DNA of 64,000 nt, taken from NCBI GenBank assembly GCA_947166305.1, contig CAMVDV010000012.1:1-64000 (forward strand), written 5' to 3'. The translations under genes were made by a program, and so were the position numbers. Below are positions 23,388-32,472 of the stretch, in pieces. Below the pieces are notes generated by a model that searched no databases, was not told the DNA's origin, and was given only the letters and a program-made list of their open reading frames with translations. Every line of letters begins with the position of its first letter. The first letter of the stretch is position 1. This DNA comes from an uncultured Prevotellaceae bacterium (lineage in GTDB: Bacteria; Bacteroidota; Bacteroidia; Bacteroidales; Bacteroidaceae).

Positions 23388-24917
23388 ATGCCAGACAACG
23401 CAACGTCCAACAACAAGCGAATAGCAAAGAATACAATTATCGTATATCTTCGGTTGTTTATTGTTACCATTGTCGGCCTAATGACGTCAAGGTTTGTTTT
23501 GCAGGCATTGGGCATCTCTGATTATGGACTATATAATTTGGTGGGTGGAGTCATTGCCTTGTTCGCAGTCATTGCGGGGGCAATGTCGTCAACGACAATC
23601 CGCTTCCTAAACATAGAGATAGGCAAGCCCGATGGCAATCCAAACAAGATATTCAACATCTGCCAGACCACGCACATGGCTTTCGCCGCGCTTGTGCTTT
23701 TGCTGGCGGAAACCGCAGGCCTGTTCTACATATACCACTACCTGAACGTCAGTGCGGGCAAGGAATCCGATGCCATGTTCGTCTTTCAGGTATCTACGAT
23801 TGTCGCCTGCATAGGCATTGTAAATGTCCCTTACCAAAGTGTGTTTATCGCAAAGGAGAAATTCACGTATATCGCCGTAATTGACATCTTGAATTCCTTG
23901 ATAAAACTGGGTCTCGTACTTATGCTCCTGTACTACGATGGCAACGCCTTGCGGTTGTATGCTGTCATCATGAGTGCCTCAACGTTCGTTTCCTTCATTG
24001 CATATCATTATCTATGTTTCCGCTATTGGCCGGATTTAGTCAGATGGAAGTTATTCAGGACATTTGGTAGCTATCGCGAACTGCTTGTCTACAACAACTA
24101 CATTCTACTATCTTCTGTCGCATTGTTAGGAAGATCGCAGGGTGCGAACATCTTGATAAACTATTTCTTCGGCACCGTGGTCAACGGAGCCTATGCCATA
24201 GCGAGAACGGTGGAGTCATTTGTCGTGACATTCATGGTGAATTTCGACTCTGCTGCAGCGCCTCAAATCACGCAAAGCGTGGGGCGTGGCGACATCAAGC
24301 AAGCCTCTGCCATTGCTTGTCGCTCATGCCGAATGTGTCAGCTTCTATCATTATTAGTGGCCTTCCCTCTTTATGTTGAGATGGAGTTTGTATTACAGTT
24401 ATGGCTTGGTACAGTACCAGATTATACTGTTCCCTTTTGTCGCGTCATGATGATAGCAGTCTTTGTGGCTGCTACAGGAGGTGGTTTCCTTCGCCTTAAA
24501 GACGCTATGGGTAAGATAAAGTGGTTCATGCTAATACATTCCTTTTGGTATTTGTTTAGTTTACCTGTTGGCTTCGTCTTGTTAAAATATGGATTTCCAC
24601 CAGTGACAATACTTCTCCTGTATGTTTTTACAGATATTCTAAGTCGAGTTTGTCAACTCGGTCTTATGAAAATCATATACGACTTCAATGTCTTTTCTTT
24701 TTGCCGTAAATCATACACAAAACCCATGTCAGTTTTTCTGATTATGGCAGTTTATGTCATAATGTATGAGAGTATAGAGATTGTTGGTTCTGTATGCCAT
24801 TTTACCGGTTTAGTTATAACAAGCATTGTTGGTATAGCATTGGTATGGTTGTTTGGTATTACATGTTCTGAGAGGATTTCTTGTCTTAAATTTATAAGTA
24901 AAACAGTTAAGAAATAA
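23388..24917 (+). CDS. Polysaccharide flippase (Wzx-like, MOP superfamily)
   Basis: A 509-residue integral membrane protein with about 12-14 hydrophobic helices. It opens with RIAKNTIIVYLRLFIVTIVGLMTSRFVLQALGISDYGLYNLVGGVIALF, a standard start for the oligosaccharide flippase branch. It would move undecaprenyl-linked repeat units across the inner membrane. The last ~550 bases are visibly richer in A+T than the first 900, hinting at a mosaic gene. It starts 110 bp after UpxY and ends 8 bp before the next gene. Confidence 0.9.
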   Translation: MPDNATSNNKRIAKNTIIVYLRLFIVTIVGLMTSRFVLQALGISDYGLYNLVGGVIALFAVIAGAMSSTTIRFLNIEIGKPDGNPNKIFNICQTTHMAFAALVLLLAETAGLFYIYHYLNVSAGKESDAMFVFQVSTIVACIGIVNVPYQSVFIAKEKFTYIAVIDILNSLIKLGLVLMLLYYDGNALRLYAVIMSASTFVSFIAYHYLCFRYWPDLVRWKLFRTFGSYRELLVYNNYILLSSVALLGRSQGANILINYFFGTVVNGAYAIARTVESFVVTFMVNFDSAAAPQITQSVGRGDIKQASAIACRSCRMCQLLSLLVAFPLYVEMEFVLQLWLGTVPDYTVPFCRVMMIAVFVAATGGGFLRLKDAMGKIKWFMLIHSFWYLFSLPVGFVLLKYGFPPVTILLLYVFTDILSRVCQLGLMKIIYDFNVFSFCRKSYTKPMSVFLIMAVYVIMYESIEIVGSVCHFTGLVITSIVGIALVWLFGITCSERISCLKFISKTVKK

Positions 24918-24925
24918 GACCAACT

Positions 24926-25828
24926 ATGATAAATATGAATATATACAAATCTTTCAAGCATTCTGTAGCCCATTTCCTATATGATCATTTCCTTCCATAT
25001 ATGATAAACAGGCGTTGGAAAGCAACATATGGTCATAAAATAGACTGGAACAACCCCAAAGACATTAATGAGAAAATGCAGTGGCTTGTTTGTTTCGGTG
25101 ATACTTCTTTATGGCCTCTTTGTGCTGACAAGTATCGTGTTCGCGAGTTTCTGAAACAAAAAGGGCTGGAGCACCTGACAGTCAAGTTGTATGGAGTATG
25201 GAATAACGCTAATGACATAGACTATGATGCCTTACCACAAAAATTTATACTGAAGTGCAATCACGATAGCGGAACTTGTGTTGTAATAGACAAGAGCAAA
25301 CCTTTTTCCAAAGACGAAACGAACAGACAGTTAAATGAATCCCTGAAAATCAAGTTTGGTTATATCAACGGTGAGACTTATTACAACAAGATTAAGCCAT
25401 GTATCATTGCCGAGGAGTTCTTGGAGGACAGAGAATGTGACTTCTCCTCTTCTCTGGTCGACTATAAAATGTGGTGCTTTGATGGTAAGCCATATTGTAC
25501 ATGGGCTTGTCATAACAGAGATAAATACTGCACTTATGTAAACATATACGATATGGATTGGAATGTCCATCCTGAGTATTCGGTATTTACAGATCACTAT
25601 CGTGATGGAGGTGGCAAAGTGCCCAAGCCTAAGACATTTGAACAAATGAAAGAAGCTGCTTCAATTCTCTCAAAAGGTTTTCCTGAGGTTCGGGTCGATT
25701 TTTATGAAGTGAATGGAAAACTTTATTTCGGGGAATTGACATTCATGACATTGTTCGGACAAATAGACTTTTATACACAAGATTTCTTGAATGAGTTAGG
25801 AAACCAGTGCAAATTACCAAATAAATAA
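24926..25828 (+). CDS. TupA-like ATP-grasp family protein
   Basis: A 300-residue protein (or 297 from M4, 24935). The TupA-like ATPgrasp pattern is clear: a membrane-proximal N-terminus (LYDHFLPYMINRRWKATYGHKIDWNNPKDINEKMQWL), CADKYRVREFLKQKGLEHLTVKLYGVW, KFILKCNHDSGTCVVI, IAEEFLED, DYKMWCFDGKPYC and the C-terminal EVRVDFYEVNGKLYFGELTFM. Members sit in polysaccharide loci and are thought to form amide bonds or decorate sugars, as in teichuronopeptide synthesis. It is the first of three A+T-rich genes in close succession. Confidence 0.85.
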   Translation: MINMNIYKSFKHSVAHFLYDHFLPYMINRRWKATYGHKIDWNNPKDINEKMQWLVCFGDTSLWPLCADKYRVREFLKQKGLEHLTVKLYGVWNNANDIDYDALPQKFILKCNHDSGTCVVIDKSKPFSKDETNRQLNESLKIKFGYINGETYYNKIKPCIIAEEFLEDRECDFSSSLVDYKMWCFDGKPYCTWACHNRDKYCTYVNIYDMDWNVHPEYSVFTDHYRDGGGKVPKPKTFEQMKEAASILSKGFPEVRVDFYEVNGKLYFGELTFMTLFGQIDFYTQDFLNELGNQCKLPNK

Positions 25829-25830
25829 AG

Positions 25831-26709
25831 ATGAAGGATTTTGTAGTATATACCGTTCTCGTTGGTGACTACGATAACATCATGCAGCCTGTTGTAGTTG
25901 ATGACAGGTTCGACTACATACTTTTTTCCAACGACATAAAAAGTGCTAACATAGGTATTTGGTCTGTCAAAAGCATTCCTACAGATGTGGCAAGGGACAG
26001 TAAGCGCTTATCGCGTTACCCGAAAAGCCATCCTGAAACGATGTTAGCAGACTATAAAGCGTCTTTATATATCGATGCCAATATACAAATTCAGGACCAA
26101 TGGGTATATGACAGGTTTGTTGAGTTGTATAAACATAATATCGAGTATGCAGGTATAAAGTTAGTAATAACCGGTCGTGACTGTATCTATGAGCACTCTT
26201 TTGACATGTGTCTTTGGCTTGTGGAGCATGATTATGTGGCAATTCGCCAGTGCCATGAGTTGTACAAACGAGGCTTTCCACGCCATTTCGGACTGAATGA
26301 GAACAACATCATATACAGGATACATAACGAAAAGATGAAGGCTGCTGATGAGGAGTGGTGGCAGTGGATTATGAATTACTCATCGCGCGACCAGTTTTCG
26401 TATATGTATTGCCTGTGGAAACATAATATCCCACTTAACTTTTTTCTCCATGAAGGCGAGGATGCACGCAACAGCGGTCATTTCTTGTTGGTAGAACATG
26501 ATGCAAGACCTCATGTTATCAAAACAAAGATAATCAAGCGAAGTCTGTTTGAAAGACTACGTATAAAGAGTATGCGTGTTGATATGGAAAGAAGCAAAAA
26601 GAGATGGTTGAAGATTTACAGGTCAAATCACCCTGTGACTCGTCTCTATTTAGACAGTATCTTTAGAATAATAAGGAACATACCACAGATAGTTCAATCA
26701 ATCAAATGA
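25831..26709 (+). CDS. DUF616 glycosyltransferase-domain protein
   Basis: A 292-residue protein. It starts KDFVVYTVLVGDYDNIMQPVVVDDRFDYILFSNDIKS, has YKASLYIDANIQIQD (the D-x-N equivalent of a GT DXD site) and WWQWIMNYSSRDQFSYMYCLWKHNIPLNFF, all matching the DUF616/TOD1-MUCI70 family. These are treated as GT-A-like glycosyltransferases; donor and acceptor are unknown. It starts 2 bp after the TupA-like gene and overlaps the next by 4 bp (ATGA), so the three genes are translationally coupled. Confidence 0.83.
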   Translation: MKDFVVYTVLVGDYDNIMQPVVVDDRFDYILFSNDIKSANIGIWSVKSIPTDVARDSKRLSRYPKSHPETMLADYKASLYIDANIQIQDQWVYDRFVELYKHNIEYAGIKLVITGRDCIYEHSFDMCLWLVEHDYVAIRQCHELYKRGFPRHFGLNENNIIYRIHNEKMKAADEEWWQWIMNYSSRDQFSYMYCLWKHNIPLNFFLHEGEDARNSGHFLLVEHDARPHVIKTKIIKRSLFERLRIKSMRVDMERSKKRWLKIYRSNHPVTRLYLDSIFRIIRNIPQIVQSIK

Positions 26710-27803
26710 GTAAAAACGCTAGAATTATAGCATTTTATCTTCCACAGTTTCACTCCATACCTGAAAATGATGAGTGGTGGGGGAAGGGATTTACCGAGTG
26801 GACAAGTGTCCGCAATGCCAGACCACTTTTCAAAGGACATATCCAGCCAAAGCGACCTGGAGAATTGGGATATTATAATCTCCTTGATGCTGATGTGCGT
26901 GAGAAACAGGCAGATTTAGCTCGGTATGCAGGAATAGAAGGCTTTTGTTATTGGCACTACTGGTTTGGCAATGGCCGTCGCTTGCTGGAACGTCCTTTTG
27001 ATGAGGTTCTGCAGTCGGGTAAACCGGATTTCCCATTCTGCTTAGGTTGGGCAAACCATTCATGGAGCCGTAAGACTTGGACCAAATACAAGGAACGGGG
27101 AAGTCAGATGCTTATGGAACAACTCTATCCTGGAGACGAAGATATAGTTGCTCATTTCCATAATGTATTGCCAGCATTCCAAGACAAACGATACATCACA
27201 GTCGATGGGAAGCCATTGTTTCTTATTTGGGCTGCTATGGATTTACCCAATCCCAATCATTTCTTCGAAGTATGGAATAGCCTTGCAATAGAAAATGGCC
27301 TGAAGGGTATTCACTTCGTTGGACTTAAGGGCGGACCTTTGACTGAGTATGATAAACCATTGGCAGCAGGGTTTGATGCAGTATGCTGGGAGAATTTCTA
27401 CTCGGCAGAATTGAAATCATCTTGGATTAAAACATACCTGTTCCCTAAAATACACCGTTTCTATACTTCTAACAGGCTTCTTAAGAAGTATCATTATAAA
27501 GACATTATCAATAACTTCTTCACAGATATAGACCGTAAGGAAAATGTCTATCCTTCAATCGTAGCCAACTATGACCGTTCTCCACGCGGGGGAAACAAGG
27601 CAGTCATCTTTTATGGATCCACACCTGCTCTGTTCAGAGAGCACATACAGGAAGCATTGGGTGTGATTAATGACAAAAAACCAGAGCATAGGATTTTGTT
27701 CTTGCGTTCTTGGAACGAGTGGGGCGAGGGAAACTACCTAGAACCTGATGCCGAATTTGGAAGACAATATATAGATGTTTTACATGAGCTTATCAATGAT
27801 TAA
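26706..27803 (+). CDS. WbsX-family glycan synthesis protein
   Basis: A 365-residue protein with the strongly conserved WbsX opening ARIIAFYLPQFHSIPENDEWWGKGFTEWTSVRNARPLFKGHIQPKRPGELGYYNL, then EGFCYWHYWFGNGRRLLERPF, FPFCLGWANHSWSRKTW, YITVDGKPLFLIW and the final LRSWNEWGEGNYLEPD. WbsX proteins have a GH99-like barrel and occur in O-antigen/capsule loci; whether they build or trim glycans is unsettled. It overlaps DUF616 by 4 bp, and its stop directly abuts the next start (27804). Confidence 0.9.
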   Translation: MSKNARIIAFYLPQFHSIPENDEWWGKGFTEWTSVRNARPLFKGHIQPKRPGELGYYNLLDADVREKQADLARYAGIEGFCYWHYWFGNGRRLLERPFDEVLQSGKPDFPFCLGWANHSWSRKTWTKYKERGSQMLMEQLYPGDEDIVAHFHNVLPAFQDKRYITVDGKPLFLIWAAMDLPNPNHFFEVWNSLAIENGLKGIHFVGLKGGPLTEYDKPLAAGFDAVCWENFYSAELKSSWIKTYLFPKIHRFYTSNRLLKKYHYKDIINNFFTDIDRKENVYPSIVANYDRSPRGGNKAVIFYGSTPALFREHIQEALGVINDKKPEHRILFLRSWNEWGEGNYLEPDAEFGRQYIDVLHELIND

Positions 27804-28538
27804 ATGATACCCAAGACAATACATTACTGCTGGTTCGGGCGGGGCGAGAAGCCTGAGCTGGCCGTCAGGTGCATCGAGTCGTGGCGGAAGTTCCTGCCGG
27901 ACTATGAGATTAAGGAGTGGAACGAGGATAACTTCGACGTCAACATCATTCCTTATACACGTCAGGCTTACGAGGCCAGGAAGTATGCCTTCGTGAGCGA
28001 CTATGCGCGGTTCTGGATTCTCTACAAGTACGGCGGATTGTACTTCGACACTGATGTGGAGATTATCAAACCTATGGACGACATCATAGAGCGCGGCCCC
28101 TTCATGGGCATTGAAGTAGCTTCTATAAATAACAGGCCACCGCAGGTGGCCCCCGGCCTCGGCCTTGGGGTAAACCCCGGCCTCGGCCTGTACGGAGAAC
28201 TGCTTGATTCGTATGCTTCTTTGAACTTTTTCAACGAGGATGGCAGCCTAAACCAAAAGACTATCGTCCCTATAACCACAGAAGTTCTCATGAGACATGG
28301 ATTGCAGCCATCGGACGCTGTTCAGGAAGTGGCAGGAGTATGGATATATCCTGCTGATTACTTTAACCCTCTTGACAGTCTGACTGGCAAATTGAAGTTA
28401 ACAGACAACACGCGTTCCATTCATTGGTACATGAACTCCTGGAGCGACCATTCTGCCTTCCGTCAATGGCTTTCGCGTATGTCGCACCGATTGTTCGGGC
28501 TGAAACTGCATCAGCTCATTACGATGTTCAAGAAATAA
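27804..28538 (+). CDS. GT32-type glycosyltransferase (DXD sugar-binding)
   Basis: A 244-residue protein. It has the family pattern IPKTIHYCWFGRGEKPELAVRCIESWRKFLPDYEIKEWNEDNFD, KYAFVSDYARFWILYKYGGLYFDTDVEIIKP with the DTD metal motif, then VAPGLGLGVNPGLGLYGE. It is expected to add a hexose to the growing lipid-linked unit at the cytosolic membrane face. The gene begins on the base after the WbsX stop; base composition changes there from A+T-rich to G+C-rich. A direct repeat in DNA (ccccggcctcggcct, twice) underlies the PGLGLGVNPGLGL segment. Confidence 0.9.
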   Translation: MIPKTIHYCWFGRGEKPELAVRCIESWRKFLPDYEIKEWNEDNFDVNIIPYTRQAYEARKYAFVSDYARFWILYKYGGLYFDTDVEIIKPMDDIIERGPFMGIEVASINNRPPQVAPGLGLGVNPGLGLYGELLDSYASLNFFNEDGSLNQKTIVPITTEVLMRHGLQPSDAVQEVAGVWIYPADYFNPLDSLTGKLKLTDNTRSIHWYMNSWSDHSAFRQWLSRMSHRLFGLKLHQLITMFKK

Positions 28539-28544
28539 TACATT

Positions 28545-29624
28545 ATGATACCTGCTGCGCTATATCAATATGTCTATCTGCTGGTGGTGACGTTGATGAC
28601 GTTGTTCGCGATGTCGTCGTACGGACGTTGGGGCAGGCTGCTCAACAGGAACGGAGCATCTCAGGCCATGGCGTTTCTTCTTCTTCTTGTCGTCGTGCTG
28701 TTTGTCGGGACACGGCCTCAAAGCAGTGCTTTTGGAGATATGGGAACGTATAATGCGATGTATAATGTTCAGGCAGGAGCACCCTTTTATTTAGACAAAA
28801 ACGCCGAGAATCTGATATGGGACAACTTGTTCAACTGGATGTCGAGCGTGGGCATACCTTTCTGGATGTGGCTCTTGCTCGTTGCGGCGGCCTACTTCGG
28901 ACTGATGTTCTGGGCCTGCAAGAGGCTGTATGGAAAGGATGTGCTGCTGGCTTTCGTCACTTATCTTGGAGCTTTCTCTACGTTTTCCTACGGCACTAAC
29001 GGCATGAAGGCAGGCGTGGCTGCTTCGCTGTTCCTCGTGGCAATGGCTTATCGCGACAAGTTGTGGATGTCCGTCCCCATAGCTTTACTCACCTACGGCT
29101 TTCATCACTCCATGGCTATGGTGATTGCTGCCTATTTCCTTGTGCTCATGGTCAAGAATCCCAAGTACTACTTCTGGGGGTGGGGGGCCTGTGTGATTGT
29201 CGCAGCCCTGCACATCACGGCGTTCCAGACTTTCTTTGCCGGCTTCACCGACGAGCACGGTGCGGAATATCTATTGTCGAAAGGTGGTAGTGATTATATA
29301 ATAGGTTTCCGTCCGGACTTCATCCTCTACAGCGCTGTTCCTGTGTGGCTGGGTTATATGGCTGTCTATAAGTTTGGGTTTCGTTCCGTCACCTACTCTT
29401 TTCTGCTGCGTCTGTATATCATGGCAAATTCTCTGTGGATGCTCTGTATGTATGCCGACTTCTCCAACCGCATCGCCTATCTCAGTTGGTTCATGTACCC
29501 CATTGTCTTGCTCTATCCGTTCATCAGCCGCGAGAAGAACCAGTTGCAGGGCAAGTACCTGCGCTGGGTGGTCTACGGGCATCTTGGCTTCACGCTGTTC
29601 ATGGATCTTGTATATTACGCTTAA
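28545..29624 (+). CDS. EpsG-family polysaccharide polymerase (Wzy-like)
   Basis: A 359-residue membrane protein with about ten hydrophobic helices. The EpsG pattern includes VVVLFVGTRPQSSAFGDMGTYNAMYN near the N-terminus, FSTFSYGTNGMKAGVAASLFLVAMAYRDKLWMSVPIALLTYGFHHSMAMVI in the middle and SNRIAYLSWFMYPIVLLYPFI late. It would join repeat units in the periplasm. It starts 6 bp after GT32 and ends 2 bp before the next GT. This is the only polymerase candidate in the window. Confidence 0.87.
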   Translation: MIPAALYQYVYLLVVTLMTLFAMSSYGRWGRLLNRNGASQAMAFLLLLVVVLFVGTRPQSSAFGDMGTYNAMYNVQAGAPFYLDKNAENLIWDNLFNWMSSVGIPFWMWLLLVAAAYFGLMFWACKRLYGKDVLLAFVTYLGAFSTFSYGTNGMKAGVAASLFLVAMAYRDKLWMSVPIALLTYGFHHSMAMVIAAYFLVLMVKNPKYYFWGWGACVIVAALHITAFQTFFAGFTDEHGAEYLLSKGGSDYIIGFRPDFILYSAVPVWLGYMAVYKFGFRSVTYSFLLRLYIMANSLWMLCMYADFSNRIAYLSWFMYPIVLLYPFISREKNQLQGKYLRWVVYGHLGFTLFMDLVYYA

Positions 29625-29626
29625 TT

Positions 29627-30520
29627 ATGAAACCTACACTTACTGTTTTTACTCCCGCCTATAATCGTGCGCATACATTAGGCCGCACATACGAAAGCCT
29701 TTGCCGACAGACATGCAAGGATTTCTGTTGGCTTGTCATTGATGATGGCTCCACAGACGATACTCAATGTATGGTGGAAGAATGGCAGAGGCGAGACAAT
29801 GGGTTTGACATAACTTATGTGTGGAAGGAAAACGGAGGACTACATACAGGATATAATAAGGCCATCGAACTAATGGACACAGAATTGTGTGTCTGTATAG
29901 ATTCTGATGATTGGATGCCAGATGATGCAGTTGAGGTGATTGTTAACTATTGGGAAAACCACAGAAATGAAGCTATCGCAGGGTTTGTTGGAAAGGATTA
30001 TTTAGCCGATGGCACGCAAATGGGTGAAGATTTCCCTCAAGATGGCATCATGCATTTAGTTGAACTTCAACAGTACAAGAAGTGGAGACCAGATAGCAAG
30101 CCAATTATGAGAGTGGACCTCCTGAAGCTTGTGGCCCCCCAACCATCATTTAAGGGGGAAAAGAATTTTAATCCTTATTATATGATGTTGAAAATCGACC
30201 AAATATGTCCGTTCAGGTTTATTAATAACAATCTGTGCTTCGTTGATTATCAGCCTACAGGTATGGCAGCCAATATATATAATCAGTACTTCGACAGTCC
30301 AAATAGTTTTGTGGAACTAAGACGTTTATATGTGACGTTGAAGCACACCACCCTTATTTGGCGCTTGCGGCAATATGTTCATCTCGTCGCTGAATGCAAG
30401 ATAGCAGGAAAGAACCCATTCAAGGAGGTTGGAATCAATCGCTTTTGTGTTCTTATGATGTACCCTTGCGGTCTTATGTTATTTTATTACATGTGTTATA
30501 AAAAGACTACGTTAAAATAG
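29627..30520 (+). CDS. Family 2 glycosyltransferase
   Basis: A 297-residue protein from the ATG at 29627 (MKPTLTVFTPAYNRAHTLGRTYESLCRQTCKDFCWLVIDDGSTDDT). A longer ORF from 29435 is out of family and overlaps the EpsG gene. The GT-A fold includes WKENGGLHTGYNKAIEL and the DXD-type site CVCIDSDDWMPDDAV. Later, SFKGEKNFNPYYMMLKI matches a common capsule GT2 subgroup. It lies 2 bp after the polymerase stop. Sugar specificity is not predictable. Confidence 0.9.
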   Translation: MKPTLTVFTPAYNRAHTLGRTYESLCRQTCKDFCWLVIDDGSTDDTQCMVEEWQRRDNGFDITYVWKENGGLHTGYNKAIELMDTELCVCIDSDDWMPDDAVEVIVNYWENHRNEAIAGFVGKDYLADGTQMGEDFPQDGIMHLVELQQYKKWRPDSKPIMRVDLLKLVAPQPSFKGEKNFNPYYMMLKIDQICPFRFINNNLCFVDYQPTGMAANIYNQYFDSPNSFVELRRLYVTLKHTTLIWRLRQYVHLVAECKIAGKNPFKEVGINRFCVLMMYPCGLMLFYYMCYKKTTLK

Positions 30521-30525
30521 CTTAT

Positions 30526-31602
30526 ATGAAAGTTTTACACGTCATAAATGCTCTCTCGGATGGTGGTGGTGCTGAAAAATTGATGGAGGATCTTCTTCCT
30601 GCTGTCAAACATAAAGGAATAGACGTATCTGTAGCTGTTCTGATGGACATGGATTCAAAGAACAGTCAACACATCAAAGACGCTGGCATAGAGATTATTC
30701 CCATAGGTAGTGGTAAGAGGTTGTACAGCATACCGAAGATGTTGAAACTTATAAAAGTAATGAAGCGTTTCGACATTGTACACTCGCACCTCACTCAGCC
30801 TTTCCTTATGTGTGCATTTGATAGTCTGTTTTGCAAAGCTAAGATTGTACATACAATACATAGTACAGAATCTCGGATGCGGCATCTTTGCTTATTCAAG
30901 CTAATTGAAAGATGGGCACTCAAGCGATACGACACACTTATTGCCTGTTCCAAAGAGGCAGAAGATAAACTAAGACTTTTTCTCGGACAGACTGGTAAAG
31001 ATATCACAACAATAAACAACGGCATAAAGCTGGATAAGTTTATAAATGCCTCTCCACTCCAGTTAAAGAAAAATGAAAAAGAAAAGGTTATCATGATGGT
31101 GGCAATTTTCCGTGACCCAAAAGATCAGGAGACGCTTATCCGAGCCACAAAGCTTTTGCCCTACAACTATTCGACATACTTCGTCGGCTATGGACCTTTA
31201 TTAGAGAAACGAAAATCTTTGGTGAAAGAATTGAAAATGGAGGACAGGATACATTTCTTGGGAAAGAGGACAGATGTGCCCCAACTTCTTAAATCTTCAG
31301 ATTTTGTTGTTCTTTCATCTCATTATGAGGGACTATCTCTCTCGTCTATTGAAGGTATGGCGGCGGGGAAACCTTTTATTGCCAGTGACGTCCCAGGCCT
31401 GAGAGAGATTGTAGGAGGACATGGACTTCTATTTGAAGATGGAAATTCCCGGCAACTGGCAGATATTATATTACGTCTTTCCGAAAATGAACAGGAATAC
31501 CAACAAGTAGCAAGCAAATGTTCCCAAAGAGCTAATGACTTTAACATAGAGACTACGGCTACAGAATATGTGAAGGTCTATAATATAATAATGAAAGCAT
31601 AA
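30526..31602 (+). CDS. Family 4 glycosyltransferase (GT-B)
   Basis: A 358-residue retaining GT-B enzyme. The N-terminal domain reads KVLHVINALSDGGGAEKLMEDLLPAVKHKG, FDIVHSHLTQPF and KIVHTIHSTESR. The C-terminal nucleotide-sugar domain has MMVAIFRDPKDQETLIRAT, YFVGYGPL, IHFLGKRTDVPQLLKSSDFVVLSSHYEGLSLSSIEGMAAGKPFIASDVPGLREIVGG, including the EGLS...E catalytic motif (E-x7-E). The stop codon shares its last A with the next start (31602). Confidence 0.92.
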   Translation: MKVLHVINALSDGGGAEKLMEDLLPAVKHKGIDVSVAVLMDMDSKNSQHIKDAGIEIIPIGSGKRLYSIPKMLKLIKVMKRFDIVHSHLTQPFLMCAFDSLFCKAKIVHTIHSTESRMRHLCLFKLIERWALKRYDTLIACSKEAEDKLRLFLGQTGKDITTINNGIKLDKFINASPLQLKKNEKEKVIMMVAIFRDPKDQETLIRATKLLPYNYSTYFVGYGPLLEKRKSLVKELKMEDRIHFLGKRTDVPQLLKSSDFVVLSSHYEGLSLSSIEGMAAGKPFIASDVPGLREIVGGHGLLFEDGNSRQLADIILRLSENEQEYQQVASKCSQRANDFNIETTATEYVKVYNIIMKA

Positions 31603-32459
31603 TGCACATCCTTATCATTGGCAAAAACAGCTACATCGGCAACCATGTTGACGATTGGTTGTCGGGGCACGGGCATCGGGTGGAGCAGCTTGATGTGCTG
31701 ACTGATGAGTGGAAGACATTCGACTACTCTCCGTTTGATGCCATCATACATGTGGCTGGGATTGTCCATCAACCAAATTGCAATGACTGGGACTTGTACA
31801 AAAAGGTGAACACGGACATGCCCATTTCCATAGCAACTATGGCGAAGGCGCAAGGCGTGAAACAATATGTTTTCTTCAGCACAATGGGGGTGTATGGACT
31901 TGGCAAACGGTTGTCTCCCAACGTTATTGATGAAAGAACGCCTCTTCATGCGGAAGGGATGTATGGTAAGAGCAAATTGATGGCCGAAGAGGGGCTGCAT
32001 GAGTTGCAAGACAAGACATTCAGAGTGGCAATCGTCCGGCCGCCAAGCGTCTATGGGAAAGGATGCAGAGGCGGATACATTTCGGGGTTCGCCTCCGTTG
32101 CCCGAAAGTTGCCTGTCATCCCTCGTGCATACGAAGATGTGAAGCAAAGTTTCATCTACATAGACAATCTCTCTGAATTGATTCGGTTGATAATAGAGAA
32201 GAACCTCCACGGTGTGTTCTGCCCTCAGGACGACAAGGCTGTGAGTGCCAATGAACTGCTGCAAGTCATCTCCTGTAGCATTGGAAAGAAATATCGTTCG
32301 TCTGCACTGTTAGGACTTTGTGTCCGTTTGTTGCATTGTATTCCTCTTGTCAACAAGGCGTATGGTGGGGTGGAATATGCCAAGAGCCTTTCGGCGGCAG
32401 ACGGACTGAACTATGTTGTTATTCCTTTCGACGAGGGAATGCGCAGAACGGTGACATAA
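31602..32459 (+). CDS. NAD-dependent sugar epimerase/dehydratase (extended SDR)
   Basis: A 285-residue protein, shorter than GalE. The nucleotide-binding motif is HILIIGKNSYIGNHVDDWL (GxxxxIG); the catalytic set is FFSTMGVYG with the Y-x3-K of MYGKSKLMAEE, and RPPSVYGKGCRGGYI follows. It probably interconverts or reduces a nucleotide sugar for this locus; similar proteins are 4-epimerases or 4-reductases acting before a PglC-type transferase. It overlaps the upstream GT4 gene by one base, so it is tightly coupled. Confidence 0.85.
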   Translation: MHILIIGKNSYIGNHVDDWLSGHGHRVEQLDVLTDEWKTFDYSPFDAIIHVAGIVHQPNCNDWDLYKKVNTDMPISIATMAKAQGVKQYVFFSTMGVYGLGKRLSPNVIDERTPLHAEGMYGKSKLMAEEGLHELQDKTFRVAIVRPPSVYGKGCRGGYISGFASVARKLPVIPRAYEDVKQSFIYIDNLSELIRLIIEKNLHGVFCPQDDKAVSANELLQVISCSIGKKYRSSALLGLCVRLLHCIPLVNKAYGGVEYAKSLSAADGLNYVVIPFDEGMRRTVT

Positions 32460-32472
32460 GACGTATATAAAT

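Noticed and set aside
28150-28195. Direct repeat ccccggcctcggcct as an in-frame repeat insertion in the GT32 gene
   Set aside because: The PGLGLGVNPGLGL segment is normal for this family, so the DNA repeat follows from conserved protein sequence.
29435-29626. N-terminal extension of the GT2 gene to 29435
   Set aside because: It overlaps the EpsG-type polymerase gene out of frame; the family start is at 29627.
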